This document shows, piece by piece, positions 25,910 through 35,316 of a DNA stretch of 64,000 bases. Source of the DNA: Acidovorax sp. FJL06 (GTDB lineage: Bacteria > Pseudomonadota > Gammaproteobacteria > Burkholderiales > Burkholderiaceae_C); contig NZ_QAJR01000003.1 of NCBI RefSeq assembly GCF_003852545.1, positions 37,551 through 101,550 of the forward strand. The letters run 5' to 3'. Position 1 is the first letter of the stretch. Each line of letters begins with the position of its first letter. The position numbers and the translations under genes were made by a program. The notes under the pieces are model-generated. The model made no database searches, had not been told where the DNA came from, and was given only the letters and a program-made list of their open reading frames with translations.

Positions 25910-27040
25910 ATGCCCATGCGAGCACCACGCCTTCTGATAGTGGACGATGAAGTGACGCAGATGACGGCACTGTGTGACACATTGACCCCCCAGGGCTATG
26001 AAACCGTCGGCTTCACCTCCGCCAAGGCCGCCCTGCTGGCACTGCGGGAACAACGCTTCGAACTGCTGCTGACCGACCTGACGATGCCGGAGATGGACGG
26101 CATTGAATTGCTGCGCACGGCCCTGGAGATCGACCCACAGATGGTGGGCGTGGTCATGACCGGCGACGGCACCATTGCATCGGCGGTGCAGGCCATGAAG
26201 GTGGGCGCCTTCGACTACATCCTCAAGCCCTTCAGGCTGAGCGCCATTCTTCCGGTGATCGCGCGCGCCCTGGATGTCCACAGCCTGCGCCAGGAAAACA
26301 CGCTGCTGGAAATGCAGTTGCAGGAGCACATGGCAGAGCTGGAGGCCCGCAACAAGGAGCTGGCGTCCGCCAACAATGAACTGGAAGCCTTCTCGGCCTC
26401 CATCTCGGAAGACCTGCGCGCACCCTTGCGCATCATTTCAGAGTTTGCCCAGATCCTCGAAGCCGATTTTGGTGCCGAGATGCCCCAGGAGGCCCGCGAG
26501 ATGCTGGCCCGCATCCACCTGGGGACGCAGCGCATGCACCTGCTGGTCGCCGATTTGCTGCGCTTGTCCAGGCTGGGGCGCCAGACCATGGTCAAGCGCC
26601 GTGTCGATCTGGACAGTCTCGTGCATGCCCTCATCGACGAGCTGCGGCCGCACCATACACGCGACGGCATGGGCATCCATGTGGGCCCGTTGAACCCCTG
26701 CACGGCCGACCCCGCGCTGCTGCAGCAGGTGATGGCCAATCTTCTGTCGAATGCGTTCAAGTTCACGCGGCACCGCGATCAGGCGTTGGTCGAAGTGGGA
26801 TGCCTGCCGATGAAGGAAGAGGCCGCCTACTTCGTGCGGGACAACGGCGTGGGCTTTGACATGGTCCATGCCAACAAGCTGTTCGCCCCCTTTCAGCGCC
26901 TGCACCGCGCGGAAGACTACGAGGGCACGGGCATCGGCCTGTCCATTGCGCAGCGCATCGTGGAGCGCCATGGCGGGCGCATCTGGGCAGAGGCCGAAGC
27001 GGGCAAAGGCGCCACCTTCTTCTTTACCCTGGCCTCGTAG
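25910..27040 (+). CDS. Receiver-histidine kinase protein with phospho-acceptor His replaced by Glu
   Basis: Cytoplasmic signalling protein of 376 residues. The N-terminal receiver (residues 5-125) has DD at 12-13, phospho-acceptor Asp56 in LTDLTMPEMDG, and Lys in ILKPFR. A coiled coil (about 130-160) follows, then a HisKA-like domain and an intact ATPase domain (N box NLLSNAFKFT, DNGVGFD, GTGIGLSIA). The H-box reads FSASISEDLRAPLR where relatives have SHDLRAPLR, so the histidine is Glu167. It is divergent from the binding-protein/hybrid-kinase operon. It may be a scaffold or allosteric partner rather than an autokinase. A sequencing error would need more than one base change, CAC or CAT to GAA. 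Confidence 0.85.
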   Translation: MPMRAPRLLIVDDEVTQMTALCDTLTPQGYETVGFTSAKAALLALREQRFELLLTDLTMPEMDGIELLRTALEIDPQMVGVVMTGDGTIASAVQAMKVGAFDYILKPFRLSAILPVIARALDVHSLRQENTLLEMQLQEHMAELEARNKELASANNELEAFSASISEDLRAPLRIISEFAQILEADFGAEMPQEAREMLARIHLGTQRMHLLVADLLRLSRLGRQTMVKRRVDLDSLVHALIDELRPHHTRDGMGIHVGPLNPCTADPALLQQVMANLLSNAFKFTRHRDQALVEVGCLPMKEEAAYFVRDNGVGFDMVHANKLFAPFQRLHRAEDYEGTGIGLSIAQRIVERHGGRIWAEAEAGKGATFFFTLAS

Positions 27041-27190
27041 GGCGTGTTGACACGCCCCCCCGGGAGCCGACAGAAGCCCGTGGGGGCAGCCGGATCGTGG
27101 CGACGGGCTTTCCCCAACAAGCGCAGCTGCTGAGCATAGGCAGGCAACCCCGGGCCAGGAACAACCCGCCCTCCCCGCCAGCGATGCGCC

Positions 27191-28414
27191 TCAGGCTGCC
27201 GCCGCAGGCACCTTCAACAACCCATCGGCCTTGAACATCGCGCGGATGCCGCGCACTGCCTGCCGAATCCGCGCCTCGTTCTCGATCAGCGCAAACCGCA
27301 CGTACTCGTCCCCCTGGTCGCCAAAGCCGATGCCGGGCGACACGCAGACCTTGGCCTTGTCCAGCAGCTGGCGTGCGAACTCCAGCGAGCCCAGCGCGCG
27401 ATACGGCTCGGGGATGCGGGCCCAGATGTACATGCTGGCCTTGGGGCAGTCCACGGCCCAGCCGGCTTCGGTGAGCCCCTTGTAGAGCACGTCGCGGCGG
27501 CGCTGGTATTGCGCGGCAATGTCCTTCACACACTGCTGGTCGCCCTCCAGCGCGGCGATGGCGGCCACCTGCAGGGGGGTGAAGGTGCCGTAGTCGTGGT
27601 AGCTTTTGATGCGGGCGAGCGCGGCCACGAGGTCGGGGTTGCCCACCATGAAGCCCACGCGCCAGCCAGCCATGTTGTAGCTTTTGCTCAGGGTGAAGAA
27701 CTCCACCGCCACGTCCTTGGCGCCGGGCACTTCCATGATGCTGGGCGCGCGGTAGCCGTCGTACACGATGTCGGCATAGGCCAGGTCGTGCACCACCAAA
27801 ATGTCGTGTTTCTTGGCCAGGGCGATCACGCGTTCGAAGAAGCTCAGCTCCACACACTGCGCGGTGGGGTTGCTCGGGAAGCCGAAGATCATCATCTTGG
27901 GCTTGGGGTAGCTGCCGCGAATCGCCTTTTCCAGCTCGGCAAAAAAGTCCACATCCGGTGCCACGGGCACGCTGCGAATGTCGGCACCGGCGATGACGGC
28001 GCCGTAGATGTGGATGGGGTAGCTCGGGTCGGGCACGAGCACGGTGTCGCCCCGGTCCAGCGTGGCCAGCATCAGGTGGGCCAGGCCCTCCTTGGAGCCG
28101 ATGGTGACGATGGCCTCGGTGTCGGGGTGGATGTCCACCGCATAGCGGTCCTTGTACCAGTGGCTGATGGCGCGGCGCAGGCGCGGGATGCCCTTGCTGG
28201 CGCTGTATCCGTGGGTGTCGGGCCGCTGGGCCACTTCGGTGAGCTTGGCGACGATGTGCGGCGGCGTGGCCCCGTCGGGGTTGCCCATGCTCATGTCGAT
28301 GATGTCTTCGCCCCGGCGGCGGGCGGCCAGCTTGAGTTCGGCCGTGATGTTGAAGACGTAGGGAGGGAGGCGGTCAATGCGCGCGAAACGGCGCTTGCCT
28401 TGCGATGCAGACAT
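27191..28414 (-). CDS. alaC: Alanine-forming aminotransferase AlaC type
   Basis: PLP-dependent class I/II aminotransferase of 407 residues, cytoplasmic. Substrate-side features are [16 protein letters not shown] and [24 protein letters not shown] contacts the cofactor, and [15 protein letters not shown] carries the PLP lysine Lys244. It matches the AlaC branch, which makes alanine from pyruvate and glutamate. No partner genes adjoin it: the flanks are a receiver-kinase (convergent) and a cyclase gene (same strand, 167 bases upstream). Related LL-diaminopimelate aminotransferases are the alternative. Confidence 0.88.
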   Translation of the reverse strand: MSASQGKRRFARIDRLPPYVFNITAELKLAARRRGEDIIDMSMGNPDGATPPHIVAKLTEVAQRPDTHGYSASKGIPRLRRAISHWYKDRYAVDIHPDTEAIVTIGSKEGLAHLMLATLDRGDTVLVPDPSYPIHIYGAVIAGADIRSVPVAPDVDFFAELEKAIRGSYPKPKMMIFGFPSNPTAQCVELSFFERVIALAKKHDILVVHDLAYADIVYDGYRAPSIMEVPGAKDVAVEFFTLSKSYNMAGWRVGFMVGNPDLVAALARIKSYHDYGTFTPLQVAAIAALEGDQQCVKDIAAQYQRRRDVLYKGLTEAGWAVDCPKASMYIWARIPEPYRALGSLEFARQLLDKAKVCVSPGIGFGDQGDEYVRFALIENEARIRQAVRGIRAMFKADGLLKVPAAAA

Positions 28415-28581
28415 GCTGGTGAACTTTCACGTAAGCGCCCGGAACCGTCCGAGCGACGTGGCTGGCAGAAAGGCCGGCCCAGAGCCACTGTAATGCAGAG
28501 TGCGCTGCACGCTCGTGTCTTTCTGCGCGGTGTTGCATGTTTGCCGCACCCGCAGCGCGCTCCCGGCGGTGCGCGCAGACG

Positions 28582-29667
28582 CTAGCGCGCGGCCACCAGC
28601 AGTTGCACGAACATCTGCACCTTGGCGTTGCATTCGGGGCTGATGGACGTGAACTCCAGTCCCGCCAGCCACTGGCCACCTTCGGGCTTGAGGGTAATGA
28701 CCCGGGCGTACACATCGGCGGCGCGGTATTCCACCAACGTCAGGTCGAACTCGATCTTGATCTCGCTGTGCAGTTGCAGCGGCTCGGCCACCTCCACCAG
28801 CAGGCCGTGGTAGCCGATGTCCCGGATGGCGGCGTGCACGATCTGCGGCACGATGATCTTGTCCTGGATGCGCTGGCACAGGCAAGGCAGGCGGGTGTCA
28901 ACCCGGTGGCTGCGGCGGAACTCCTGGCGCGGCACCTTGAGCTTGCGCGAAGGGATGGCCACCAGCTCGCGCAGGCTCACGGGCTCATGCCGCCCTTTCA
29001 CATACACCTGCATGGGGGCGGTGGCCGACACCAGGCCCCAGCAGCGCTGGTAGGTGGCCTCACTGATCAGCACCTGGCCGCGCAGGCTGAAGGCTTCGAT
29101 GCGCGATGCCAGATTGACCTCTTCACCGATCACGGTGTATTCGGAATACACATCCGAACCAAAGCGCCCGGCCATCACGGTGCCGGTGTTCACGCCAATG
29201 CCCAGAAACACCTGGGGCAGTTGCTCGCGCAGGTGCTCCAGGTTCAGGTCGCGCATCGCGATCTGCATCTCCACGGCGCACAGCAGCGCACGGTCCACGT
29301 CGTCGTCGCGTGCCACCGGCGCGCCGAACAGCACCATGATGGAGTCACCCATGAACTTGTCGATGCTGCCCTGGTGCTTGAAAACCACCTCGGATAGCCG
29401 CGACAGGCAGCGGTTGAGCGCCGCGATCACCACCGCCGCCGGCAGCGAGCCCGACAGCGCCGTGAAGCCCCGCAGGTCGGCCAGCAGAATGGTGACCTCG
29501 CGCGGGGCCACGTCCAGGCCCTCGGTGGCCGCGCCGTCGGGGCATTCCATGCCGCGCAGGATGGCCGCCATCTCGGCCTGCGCGGCCTCTTTCAGGGGCG
29601 CGCCGGTCTCGCGCTCGATCAGTGCCTGCAAGCGGCGCACGGCATCGTGGTGGAACTCTTTGTGCAT
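28582..29667 (-). CDS. Adenylate/guanylate cyclase with PilZ-like C-terminal domain
   Basis: Class III nucleotide cyclase of 361 residues. The catalytic domain (about 50-235) has VTILLADLRGFTALSG with the metal Asp, KFMGDSIMVLFGAP, and VIGEEVNLASRIE. The C-terminal region (about 250-360) is PilZ-like, with RRSHRVDTRLP as the RxxxR arm. The second c-di-GMP motif reads DIGYHG instead of D/N-x-S-x-x-G, so binding may be altered. The start at 29667 gives MHKEF; a longer frame to 29940 has no family support. It links cyclic nucleotide synthesis with a possible c-di-GMP input. No transmembrane segment is seen. Confidence 0.83.
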   Translation of the reverse strand: MHKEFHHDAVRRLQALIERETGAPLKEAAQAEMAAILRGMECPDGAATEGLDVAPREVTILLADLRGFTALSGSLPAAVVIAALNRCLSRLSEVVFKHQGSIDKFMGDSIMVLFGAPVARDDDVDRALLCAVEMQIAMRDLNLEHLREQLPQVFLGIGVNTGTVMAGRFGSDVYSEYTVIGEEVNLASRIEAFSLRGQVLISEATYQRCWGLVSATAPMQVYVKGRHEPVSLRELVAIPSRKLKVPRQEFRRSHRVDTRLPCLCQRIQDKIIVPQIVHAAIRDIGYHGLLVEVAEPLQLHSEIKIEFDLTLVEYRAADVYARVITLKPEGGQWLAGLEFTSISPECNAKVQMFVQLLVAAR

Positions 29668-29878
29668 GGGGCGGCCAAACAATAACCTGGCCCAGGGCAG
29701 CGCCTGCCGCAGGCAAGCCCGCGCAAGCACCCCACCAAGGCCAGCAAACAATGGCCCCCAGAATAGGCGCCCGCCCCGGGGTGGGTCAAGCCGGTGAAAC
29801 CAGGGCGGGCTGCAAAAGAGTGCACATGTCCGCCCTGCGGGTGGACTGCGTGCTGCGCGCGCACCCGAACAGGCTCTC

Positions 29879-30571
29879 TCAGATCGCCACCAGGTTGCGG
29901 ATGCCCTTGGCCTCCATCTCGCTGCCGGGCCCGCGTGCAATGACTTCGCCGCGCTCCATCACCAGGTAGTCGTCGGCCAGTTCCTGCGCAAAGTCGTAGT
30001 ACTGCTCGCACAGCAGGATCGCCATGTCCCCCTGGTCGGCCAGCATGCGGATCACGCGGCCGATGTCCTTGATGATGCTGGGCTGGATGCCTTCGGTGGG
30101 CTCATCGAGGATCAGCAAACGCGGGCCGGGCGCCAGCGCACGTGCAATGGCCAGTTGCTGCTGCTGCCCGCCCGACAGGTCACCGCCCCGGCGCTTGAGC
30201 ATCTGCTGGAGCACGGGGAAGAGTTCATACAGGTGCGGGGGCACGGGGGTGGAGCCGCTTTTGTACGCCAGGCCCATGCGCAGGTTTTCCTCGACCGTGA
30301 GGCGGCCGAAGATTTCGCGGCCCTGGGGGACGAAGCCGATGCCAGCGCGCGCGCGGTCATAGGGCGTGGCCTTGTCGATGGGCTGGCCATCGAAGCTGAT
30401 GCTGCCGCTTTTGATGGGCACCAGGCCCATGAGGCTTTTGAGCAGCGTGGTCTTGCCCACGCCATTGCGGCCGAGCAGGACGGTGACTTTGCCGGGGGTG
30501 GCAGTGAGGCTCACGTCGCGCAGGATGTGGGAGCCGCCGTAGTACTGGTTGATGTTTTGGACGGTGAGCAT
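29879..30571 (-). CDS. urtE: Urea ABC transporter ATP-binding subunit UrtE
   Basis: Branched-chain-type ATPase of 230 residues, second nucleotide-binding subunit of the urea importer. Walker A GRNGVGKTT, signature LSGGQQQQLAIARAL, Walker B LLILDEPTEGIQPSII, and switch His replaced by the CEQYYDFA pattern usual for UrtE/LivF. The start is at 30571; an upstream extension is repeat-derived. It is separated from urtD by 956 bases that contain a large nested palindrome, so co-transcription with urtABCD is uncertain. Confidence 0.92.
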   Translation of the reverse strand: MLTVQNINQYYGGSHILRDVSLTATPGKVTVLLGRNGVGKTTLLKSLMGLVPIKSGSISFDGQPIDKATPYDRARAGIGFVPQGREIFGRLTVEENLRMGLAYKSGSTPVPPHLYELFPVLQQMLKRRGGDLSGGQQQQLAIARALAPGPRLLILDEPTEGIQPSIIKDIGRVIRMLADQGDMAILLCEQYYDFAQELADDYLVMERGEVIARGPGSEMEAKGIRNLVAI

Positions 30572-30592
30572 GGTTTTTTGAGGTTTTTTTGG

Positions 30593-30643
30593 CCTATAGC
30601 GCTGATTTGGCAAGTGCTAGCAGCTATTGTTTTTGAAGCAACT
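30593..30643. repeat. AGCGC-type intergenic hairpin repeat
   Basis: TATAGCGCTGATTTGGCAAG and the following TGCTAGCAGCTATTG form one copy of the TTTGATAGCT..AGCGC family, on the upstream side of urtE. It directly precedes the much larger palindrome. Confidence 0.65.
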
Positions 30644-30697
30644 CTTTCCCGCCTGTTCGGACTGAGGTTGCCAAAGCCTGGGCACTCCTCCACCCGC

Positions 30698-31482
30698 TCG
30701 GGCTGAGCTTGTCGAAGCCGTGCGCCTGTCAAGCCGCATGCCTGGGCTGAGGGCGGGAGCCGGGGTGTGCGCCCGGCGGCGCAGTGACTTTCTTTCGTCT
30801 CGCCGAAAGAAAGTCACCAAAGAAAGGGCGACCCTACAGTCTGCGTCCCTTCGCTTCGCTGCGGGCAACCTGCGGTGCTCGCGTCCAGCGGGGTCTCGCT
30901 CCAACTCGCTTCGCTCAGACAATCGCGAGCCCTGATCCGCTGGCCGCTGCGCTCCTCGGCGCATCCTGAAGGGAACCCGGGGTTCGGACATCCCCACGGG
31001 CCGTCGCTGCGCTCGGCCCCCTCTCGCGAGCGCAAGCGCCACGCGCTGCGCAGGCGAGGCCGAGCGAAGCAAAGGCCCGTGGGGATGTTCGGCTGTCCAC
31101 CCCCTGCTGGCTGCGCCTGCGGCGGGGCGGTTGCGGGGTGGCATGGGCGTCGAAGCGCCCACGCTTCGTGAACTGACTCGCCGTGGTTGTCCGAGCGGCG
31201 CGCGCAGCGCATAGCGAGTTCCACGGCGCACCCCGCAACCGACGCGCCGCAGGTTTGCCCCTTCGCACCGCGAAGGGGTCGCAGACTGGGGGTCGCCTTT
31301 CTTTTGCTTACTTTTCTTTGGCGAAGCAAAGAAAAGTGAGTCGCCTGCCGGGGCGACAACCCGGCTCCCGCCCTCAGCAAAAGCACACCACCCAATCAGC
31401 CCACAAGCCCAGGCTTCGACAAGCTCAGCCCGAACGGACAGGGGTAGCGCCAAAGTAGGCTTCGACAAGCTCAGCCCGAACG
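30698..31482. repeat. Large nested imperfect palindrome between urtD and urtE
   Basis: Arms pair from outside inward. The CGGGCTGAGCTTGTCGAAGC copy at 30698 faces the reversed copies at 31412 and 31458. GGGCGGGAGCCGGG (about 30752) faces CCCGGCTCCCGCCC (about 31362). GTGACTTTCTTTCG..AAAGAAAGGGCGACC (30784-30833) faces GGTCGCCTTTCTTTTG..AAAAGTGAGTCGCC (31289-31345). CTGCGTCCCTTCG (30840) faces CGAAGGGGTCGCAG (31271). ACATCCCCACGGGCC (30988) faces GGCCCGTGGGGATGT (31074). The centre is near 31040. Open frames across it are repeat artefacts. It is a mosaic repeat rather than a gene. Confidence 0.75.
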
Positions 31483-31527
31483 AATTGCAGACGTTCACAA
31501 GATCAAAGGAACCAGCGCGAACCACCA

Positions 31528-32403
31528 TCACCGCCCCAAATAGACCTCAATCACCCGCTCATCCGCCTGTACCTGGTCCAGCGTGCCCTCGGCCAGCACC
31601 GAGCCATCACACAACACCGTCACCTTCTCAGAGATGGTGCGGATGAACCCCATGTCATGCTCCACCACCATCAGCGAATGCTTGCCTTTGAGGGTAAGAA
31701 ACAACTCCGCGGTCCGTGCCGTCTCGTCGTCCGTCATCCCCGCCACCGGCTCGTCCAGCAGCAGCAGCTTCGGGTCCTGCATCAACAGCATCCCGATCTC
31801 CAGCCACTGCTTTTGCCCGTGGCTCAAATTGCCTGCCTGGCGCGTCACCCCATCGGCCAGATGGATCGTGTGCAACACCTCGGCCAGCCGGTCCGACTGC
31901 GCGGAATCCAGGCGGAAGAACATGCTGGAGCTCACGCCCTTGTGGGTCTTCAAGGCCAGCTCCAGGTTCTCGAAAACGCTGAGCTGCTCGAACACCGTGG
32001 GCTTCTGGAACTTGCGGCCGATACCCAGGCTGGCGATCTCGGGTTCGTTGTGACGCAACAGGTCGATCGTCGATCCAAAGAACACCGTGCCTTGGTCCGG
32101 CCGCGTCTTGCCCGTGATGATGTCCATCATCGTCGTCTTGCCCGCACCATTGGGGCCGATGATGCAGCGCAGCTCGCCGGGCGCGATGTCCAGGCTCAGG
32201 CCGTTGATGGCCTTGAAGCCGTCAAAACTCACGTGCACGTCCTCCAGGTACAAGATGCGGCCATGGGTCACATCCACTTCGCCCGGCACCGCCACGCGCG
32301 AGAAACCTGCCGCGCGGCCACCCGACTCGGTCTGACCCAGTGCGGCGGGCGCCAGCGTCTTCTGCAAACGCCGCGCACCTTCGTCCATCAGATCGGGCGT
32401 CAT
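31528..32403 (-). CDS. urtD: Urea ABC transporter ATP-binding subunit UrtD
   Basis: ATPase of 291 residues of the urea importer. A 55-residue N-terminal extension precedes the core (LYLEDVHVSFDGFKAINGLSL). Walker A GPNGAGKTT, signature variant LSHGQKQWLEIGMLL, Walker B LLLLDEPVAGM, and switch His in VVEHDMGF. The start at 32403 overlaps the urtC stop by four bases; a much longer frame to 33639 simply runs through urtC in another frame. Confidence 0.93.
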   Translation of the reverse strand: MTPDLMDEGARRLQKTLAPAALGQTESGGRAAGFSRVAVPGEVDVTHGRILYLEDVHVSFDGFKAINGLSLDIAPGELRCIIGPNGAGKTTMMDIITGKTRPDQGTVFFGSTIDLLRHNEPEIASLGIGRKFQKPTVFEQLSVFENLELALKTHKGVSSSMFFRLDSAQSDRLAEVLHTIHLADGVTRQAGNLSHGQKQWLEIGMLLMQDPKLLLLDEPVAGMTDDETARTAELFLTLKGKHSLMVVEHDMGFIRTISEKVTVLCDGSVLAEGTLDQVQADERVIEVYLGR

Positions 32404-33536
32404 TGCGCAGCTCCCTTCTTGCTTGTCTTGTCCTTGATTTTCTGGACCAGGCCCACCACACCGTTCGGCAAGAACAACGTGACGGCAATGAACAACGCGC
32501 CCAGAAAATACAGCCAGAACTCCGGCGCCGTCACCGTGAGCCAGCTCTTGGCGCCGTTGACGATGAACGCCCCCACGATGGGCCCGATTAGCGTGGCCCG
32601 CCCGCCCACGGCCGCCCACACAGCGATCTCGATGGAGTTGGCGGCGCTCATCTCGCCGGGGTTGATGATGCCGACTTGCGGCACATACAACGCCCCCGCC
32701 ACGCCGCACATCATGGCGCTGATGGTCCAGATGGTGAGCTTGTAGGGCAGCGGCGAATAGCCCGAGAACATGACCCGCGTTTCGGCATCGCGCACGGCCT
32801 GCAGCACGCGGCCGAACTTGCTGCGCACCAGCCAGCGCGCCAGCAGGAAGAATCCCAGCAACGCCAGCCCGGTCAACACAAACAGCGTCATGCGCATGGT
32901 CGGAGTGGCAATCGGCGTGCCCAGGATGCGCTTGAAGTCGGTAAAGCCGTTGTTGCCGCCAAAGCCCGTTTCGTTGCGGAAGAACAGCAGCATGGCCGCA
33001 TAGGTCATGGCCTGCGTGATGATCGAAAAATACACACCCTTGATGCGCGAGCGGAAGGCAAAGTAGCCGAACACAAACGCGATGGCACCCGGAACGGCCA
33101 CGATGAGGATCAGCGTGGCCACGAAGCTGTCGGACAGCATCCAGTGCCAGGGCAGCTCCTTCCAGTCGAGGAACACCATGAAGTCGGGCAGGTCGCTCTT
33201 GTAGTTGCCGTCGCGGCCGATCTGGCGCATGAGGTACATGCCCATCACGTAGCCACCCAGCGCAAAGAACAAACCGTGGCCCAGGCTCAGGATGCCGGTG
33301 TAGCCCCAGATCAGGTCCATGGCCAGCGCACAAATGGCGTAGCACATGATCTTGCCGAGCAGCGCCACGGCGTAGTCCGACAGGTGAAACGCGCTGCCTG
33401 CGGGCACCCACAGGTTGAGCACAGGGGCCACGGCGCACACCACGATGAGCGCCACGATAAAGGCCGACCAGCCGCCGCGCGTGAGCAGCGGCGCCGGTGC
33501 GGGCAGTTGGATATTGGGAGAGGTTGGCGTAGTCAT
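32400..33536 (-). CDS. urtC: Urea ABC transporter permease UrtC
   Basis: LivM-type inner-membrane permease of 378 residues with 8-10 helices and the family signatures GYTGILSLGHGLFFALGGYVMGMY and FGGNNGFTDFK. AEFWLYFLGALF and KIKDKTSKK mark the C-terminus. It starts 20 bases after urtB and overlaps urtD, so urtBCD are one transcription unit. Confidence 0.93.
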   Translation of the reverse strand: MTTPTSPNIQLPAPAPLLTRGGWSAFIVALIVVCAVAPVLNLWVPAGSAFHLSDYAVALLGKIMCYAICALAMDLIWGYTGILSLGHGLFFALGGYVMGMYLMRQIGRDGNYKSDLPDFMVFLDWKELPWHWMLSDSFVATLILIVAVPGAIAFVFGYFAFRSRIKGVYFSIITQAMTYAAMLLFFRNETGFGGNNGFTDFKRILGTPIATPTMRMTLFVLTGLALLGFFLLARWLVRSKFGRVLQAVRDAETRVMFSGYSPLPYKLTIWTISAMMCGVAGALYVPQVGIINPGEMSAANSIEIAVWAAVGGRATLIGPIVGAFIVNGAKSWLTVTAPEFWLYFLGALFIAVTLFLPNGVVGLVQKIKDKTSKKGAAQ

Positions 33537-33556
33537 GATCTGTCGTCTCTGGTGCT

Positions 33557-35137
33557 TCAGTCGGCCGTACGCCCTTTGACCGCGAAGATGCCCTGGGGCC
33601 GCTTCTGGATGAAGATGATGATGAACACCAGCACCGCAATCTTGGCCAGCACCGCGCCCGCCCAGCCTTCGAGGAACTTGTTCAGGATGCCCAGGCCCAG
33701 CGCGGCATACACCGTGCCCGCCAGTTGGCCCACGCCGCCCAGCACCACGACCATGAAGGCATCGACGATGTAGCTCTGGCCCAGGTCAGGGCCCACATTG
33801 CCCACCTGGCTCAGCGCGCAACCCGCCAGGCCTGCAATGCCCGAACCCAGCGCAAACGCCAGGGTGTCGATGCGCGCCGTGTTCACCCCCATGCACGAGG
33901 CAATGGGACGGTTTTGCGTCACGCCGCGCACAAACAGGCCCAGGCGCGTGCGGCCAATGAGGTAGCCCATGCCCAGCAGCACGGCGATGGCAAAGCCGAT
34001 GATGACCAGCCGGTTGTAGGGCAGCGTGAGGTTGGAGAGCACCTGCACGCCACCGCTCATCCACGCGGGGTTTTCCACACCCACGTTCTGCGCGCCAAAA
34101 ATCGTGCGCACCAACTGCATCAGCACCAGGCTGATGCCCCAGGTGGCGAGCAGTGTCTCCAGCGGGCGGCCGTACAGAAAGCGCAGCACGCCGCGCTCCA
34201 GCACCGCGCCCACGGCAGCCGAGGCGCCAAACGCCAGCGGCAGCGCAGCGACCAGGTACCAGTCGAACGCGCCCGGAAAATACTTTTGGAAGATGCCCTG
34301 CACCACGTAGGTGGCATAGGCGCCGATCATCATCAGCTCGCCGTGGGCCATGTTGATCACGCCCATCAGGCCGTAGGTGATGGCCAGGCCCAAGGCGACG
34401 AGCAGCAGGATGGAGCCCAGGCTGATGCCCGAGAACGCAGCGCCCAGGCGCTCGCCCCAGGCGAGCTGGCCGTCAATAGCGCGCAGTGCGGCCTGCAGTG
34501 CGGCCTTGACCTTGGCGTCTTCTTCGACGGTGACGCGTTCGTTGAGCAACAGCCGCGTGTCGGGCGTGGCGCTGAGCGACAGGGCCTGGGCGGCGGCGAT
34601 GCGCTGCGCGGCGTCATCGCTGCCCAACAAGGTGGCAGCGCGGGCCAGCTCCAGCTGGGCCTTGATCTTGTCGTTGGTTTCCTGCGCCAGCGCCTTGTCG
34701 AGCAAAGGCAGGCGGCCCGCGTCGGGCTCCTTGGTCAAGGCCTTGGCGGCGGCCATGCGCTGGGCTTCGTCCTTGCCAAACAGCGCCAGGCCCGCCAGGG
34801 CCGTGTCGATCTCGCCGCGCATGCGGTTGTTGTTGATGATGTCTTCGGCATCGGCCGGCACGGGCACCTCGGCGCCGGTCACGGGGTCGGTGCCTGTGTC
34901 GCCCTTCACGATCAGGGCCTTGCCGCCTGCCACACGCACTGCGTCGTCAGCCAAGGCCTGCAAAAAGGCGGCGACCCGATCGCTGGGTTCTGCCACCGCC
35001 TGCTGCACGGCCGCCACGCGGTCATCGGTCTCGCCCACCGCCATGGCCAAGGCCTGCTCGGCGGTAAGTGCGTGCGCCTGCGCAGTTGCACACAACACAA
35101 CGCAGGCGATCAGACGGGAGAAAAAGGAGAAAAGCAT
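33557..35137 (-). CDS. urtB: Urea ABC transporter permease UrtB
   Basis: LivH-type permease of 526 residues. The protein begins with a signal-like segment (MLFSFFSRLIACVVLCATAQA) and a periplasmic alpha-helical domain of about 220 residues with Ala-rich repeats, a known feature of the long UrtB form. The channel domain follows (ITYGLMGVINMAHGELMMIGAY, RTRLGLFVRGVTQNRPIA). The start at 35137 follows GGAGA-like purines; a longer frame lacks the signal peptide. Confidence 0.93.
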   Translation of the reverse strand: MLFSFFSRLIACVVLCATAQAHALTAEQALAMAVGETDDRVAAVQQAVAEPSDRVAAFLQALADDAVRVAGGKALIVKGDTGTDPVTGAEVPVPADAEDIINNNRMRGEIDTALAGLALFGKDEAQRMAAAKALTKEPDAGRLPLLDKALAQETNDKIKAQLELARAATLLGSDDAAQRIAAAQALSLSATPDTRLLLNERVTVEEDAKVKAALQAALRAIDGQLAWGERLGAAFSGISLGSILLLVALGLAITYGLMGVINMAHGELMMIGAYATYVVQGIFQKYFPGAFDWYLVAALPLAFGASAAVGAVLERGVLRFLYGRPLETLLATWGISLVLMQLVRTIFGAQNVGVENPAWMSGGVQVLSNLTLPYNRLVIIGFAIAVLLGMGYLIGRTRLGLFVRGVTQNRPIASCMGVNTARIDTLAFALGSGIAGLAGCALSQVGNVGPDLGQSYIVDAFMVVVLGGVGQLAGTVYAALGLGILNKFLEGWAGAVLAKIAVLVFIIIFIQKRPQGIFAVKGRTAD

Positions 35138-35258
35138 GGAAGGGCCAGTGGGTGAAAGAAACGACCAGCCTCTGCGGTGAGCGCAGCCCATGCCAGCGCC
35201 CTCACGCAAAGGCCGCCATGCCGCGCATGCGGCGCTTCGCTTGCGTGCGCTGGGGGCG

Positions 35259-35306
35259 TCCCCCTCCCACGCGCAGCGTGAGAGAGGGGGAAGCGGCGTA
35301 GCCGCT
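35259..35306 (-). promoter_or_regulatory. Double hairpin between urtA and urtB
   Basis: TCCCCCTC..CACGC-GCA-GCGTG..GAGGGGGA (35259-35291) is followed by AGCGGC-GTA-GCCGCT (35292-35306), immediately downstream of the urtA stop on the coding strand. No U-tract follows. It probably stabilises urtA mRNA or partly attenuates the downstream genes, a common device for abundant binding proteins. Confidence 0.5.
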
Positions 35307-35316
35307 CAGGGGGAGA

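Noticed and set aside
30617-31531. 304-codon minus-strand frame between urtD and urtE
   Set aside because: It consists of the nested palindrome arms and has no protein features; treated as repeat DNA.
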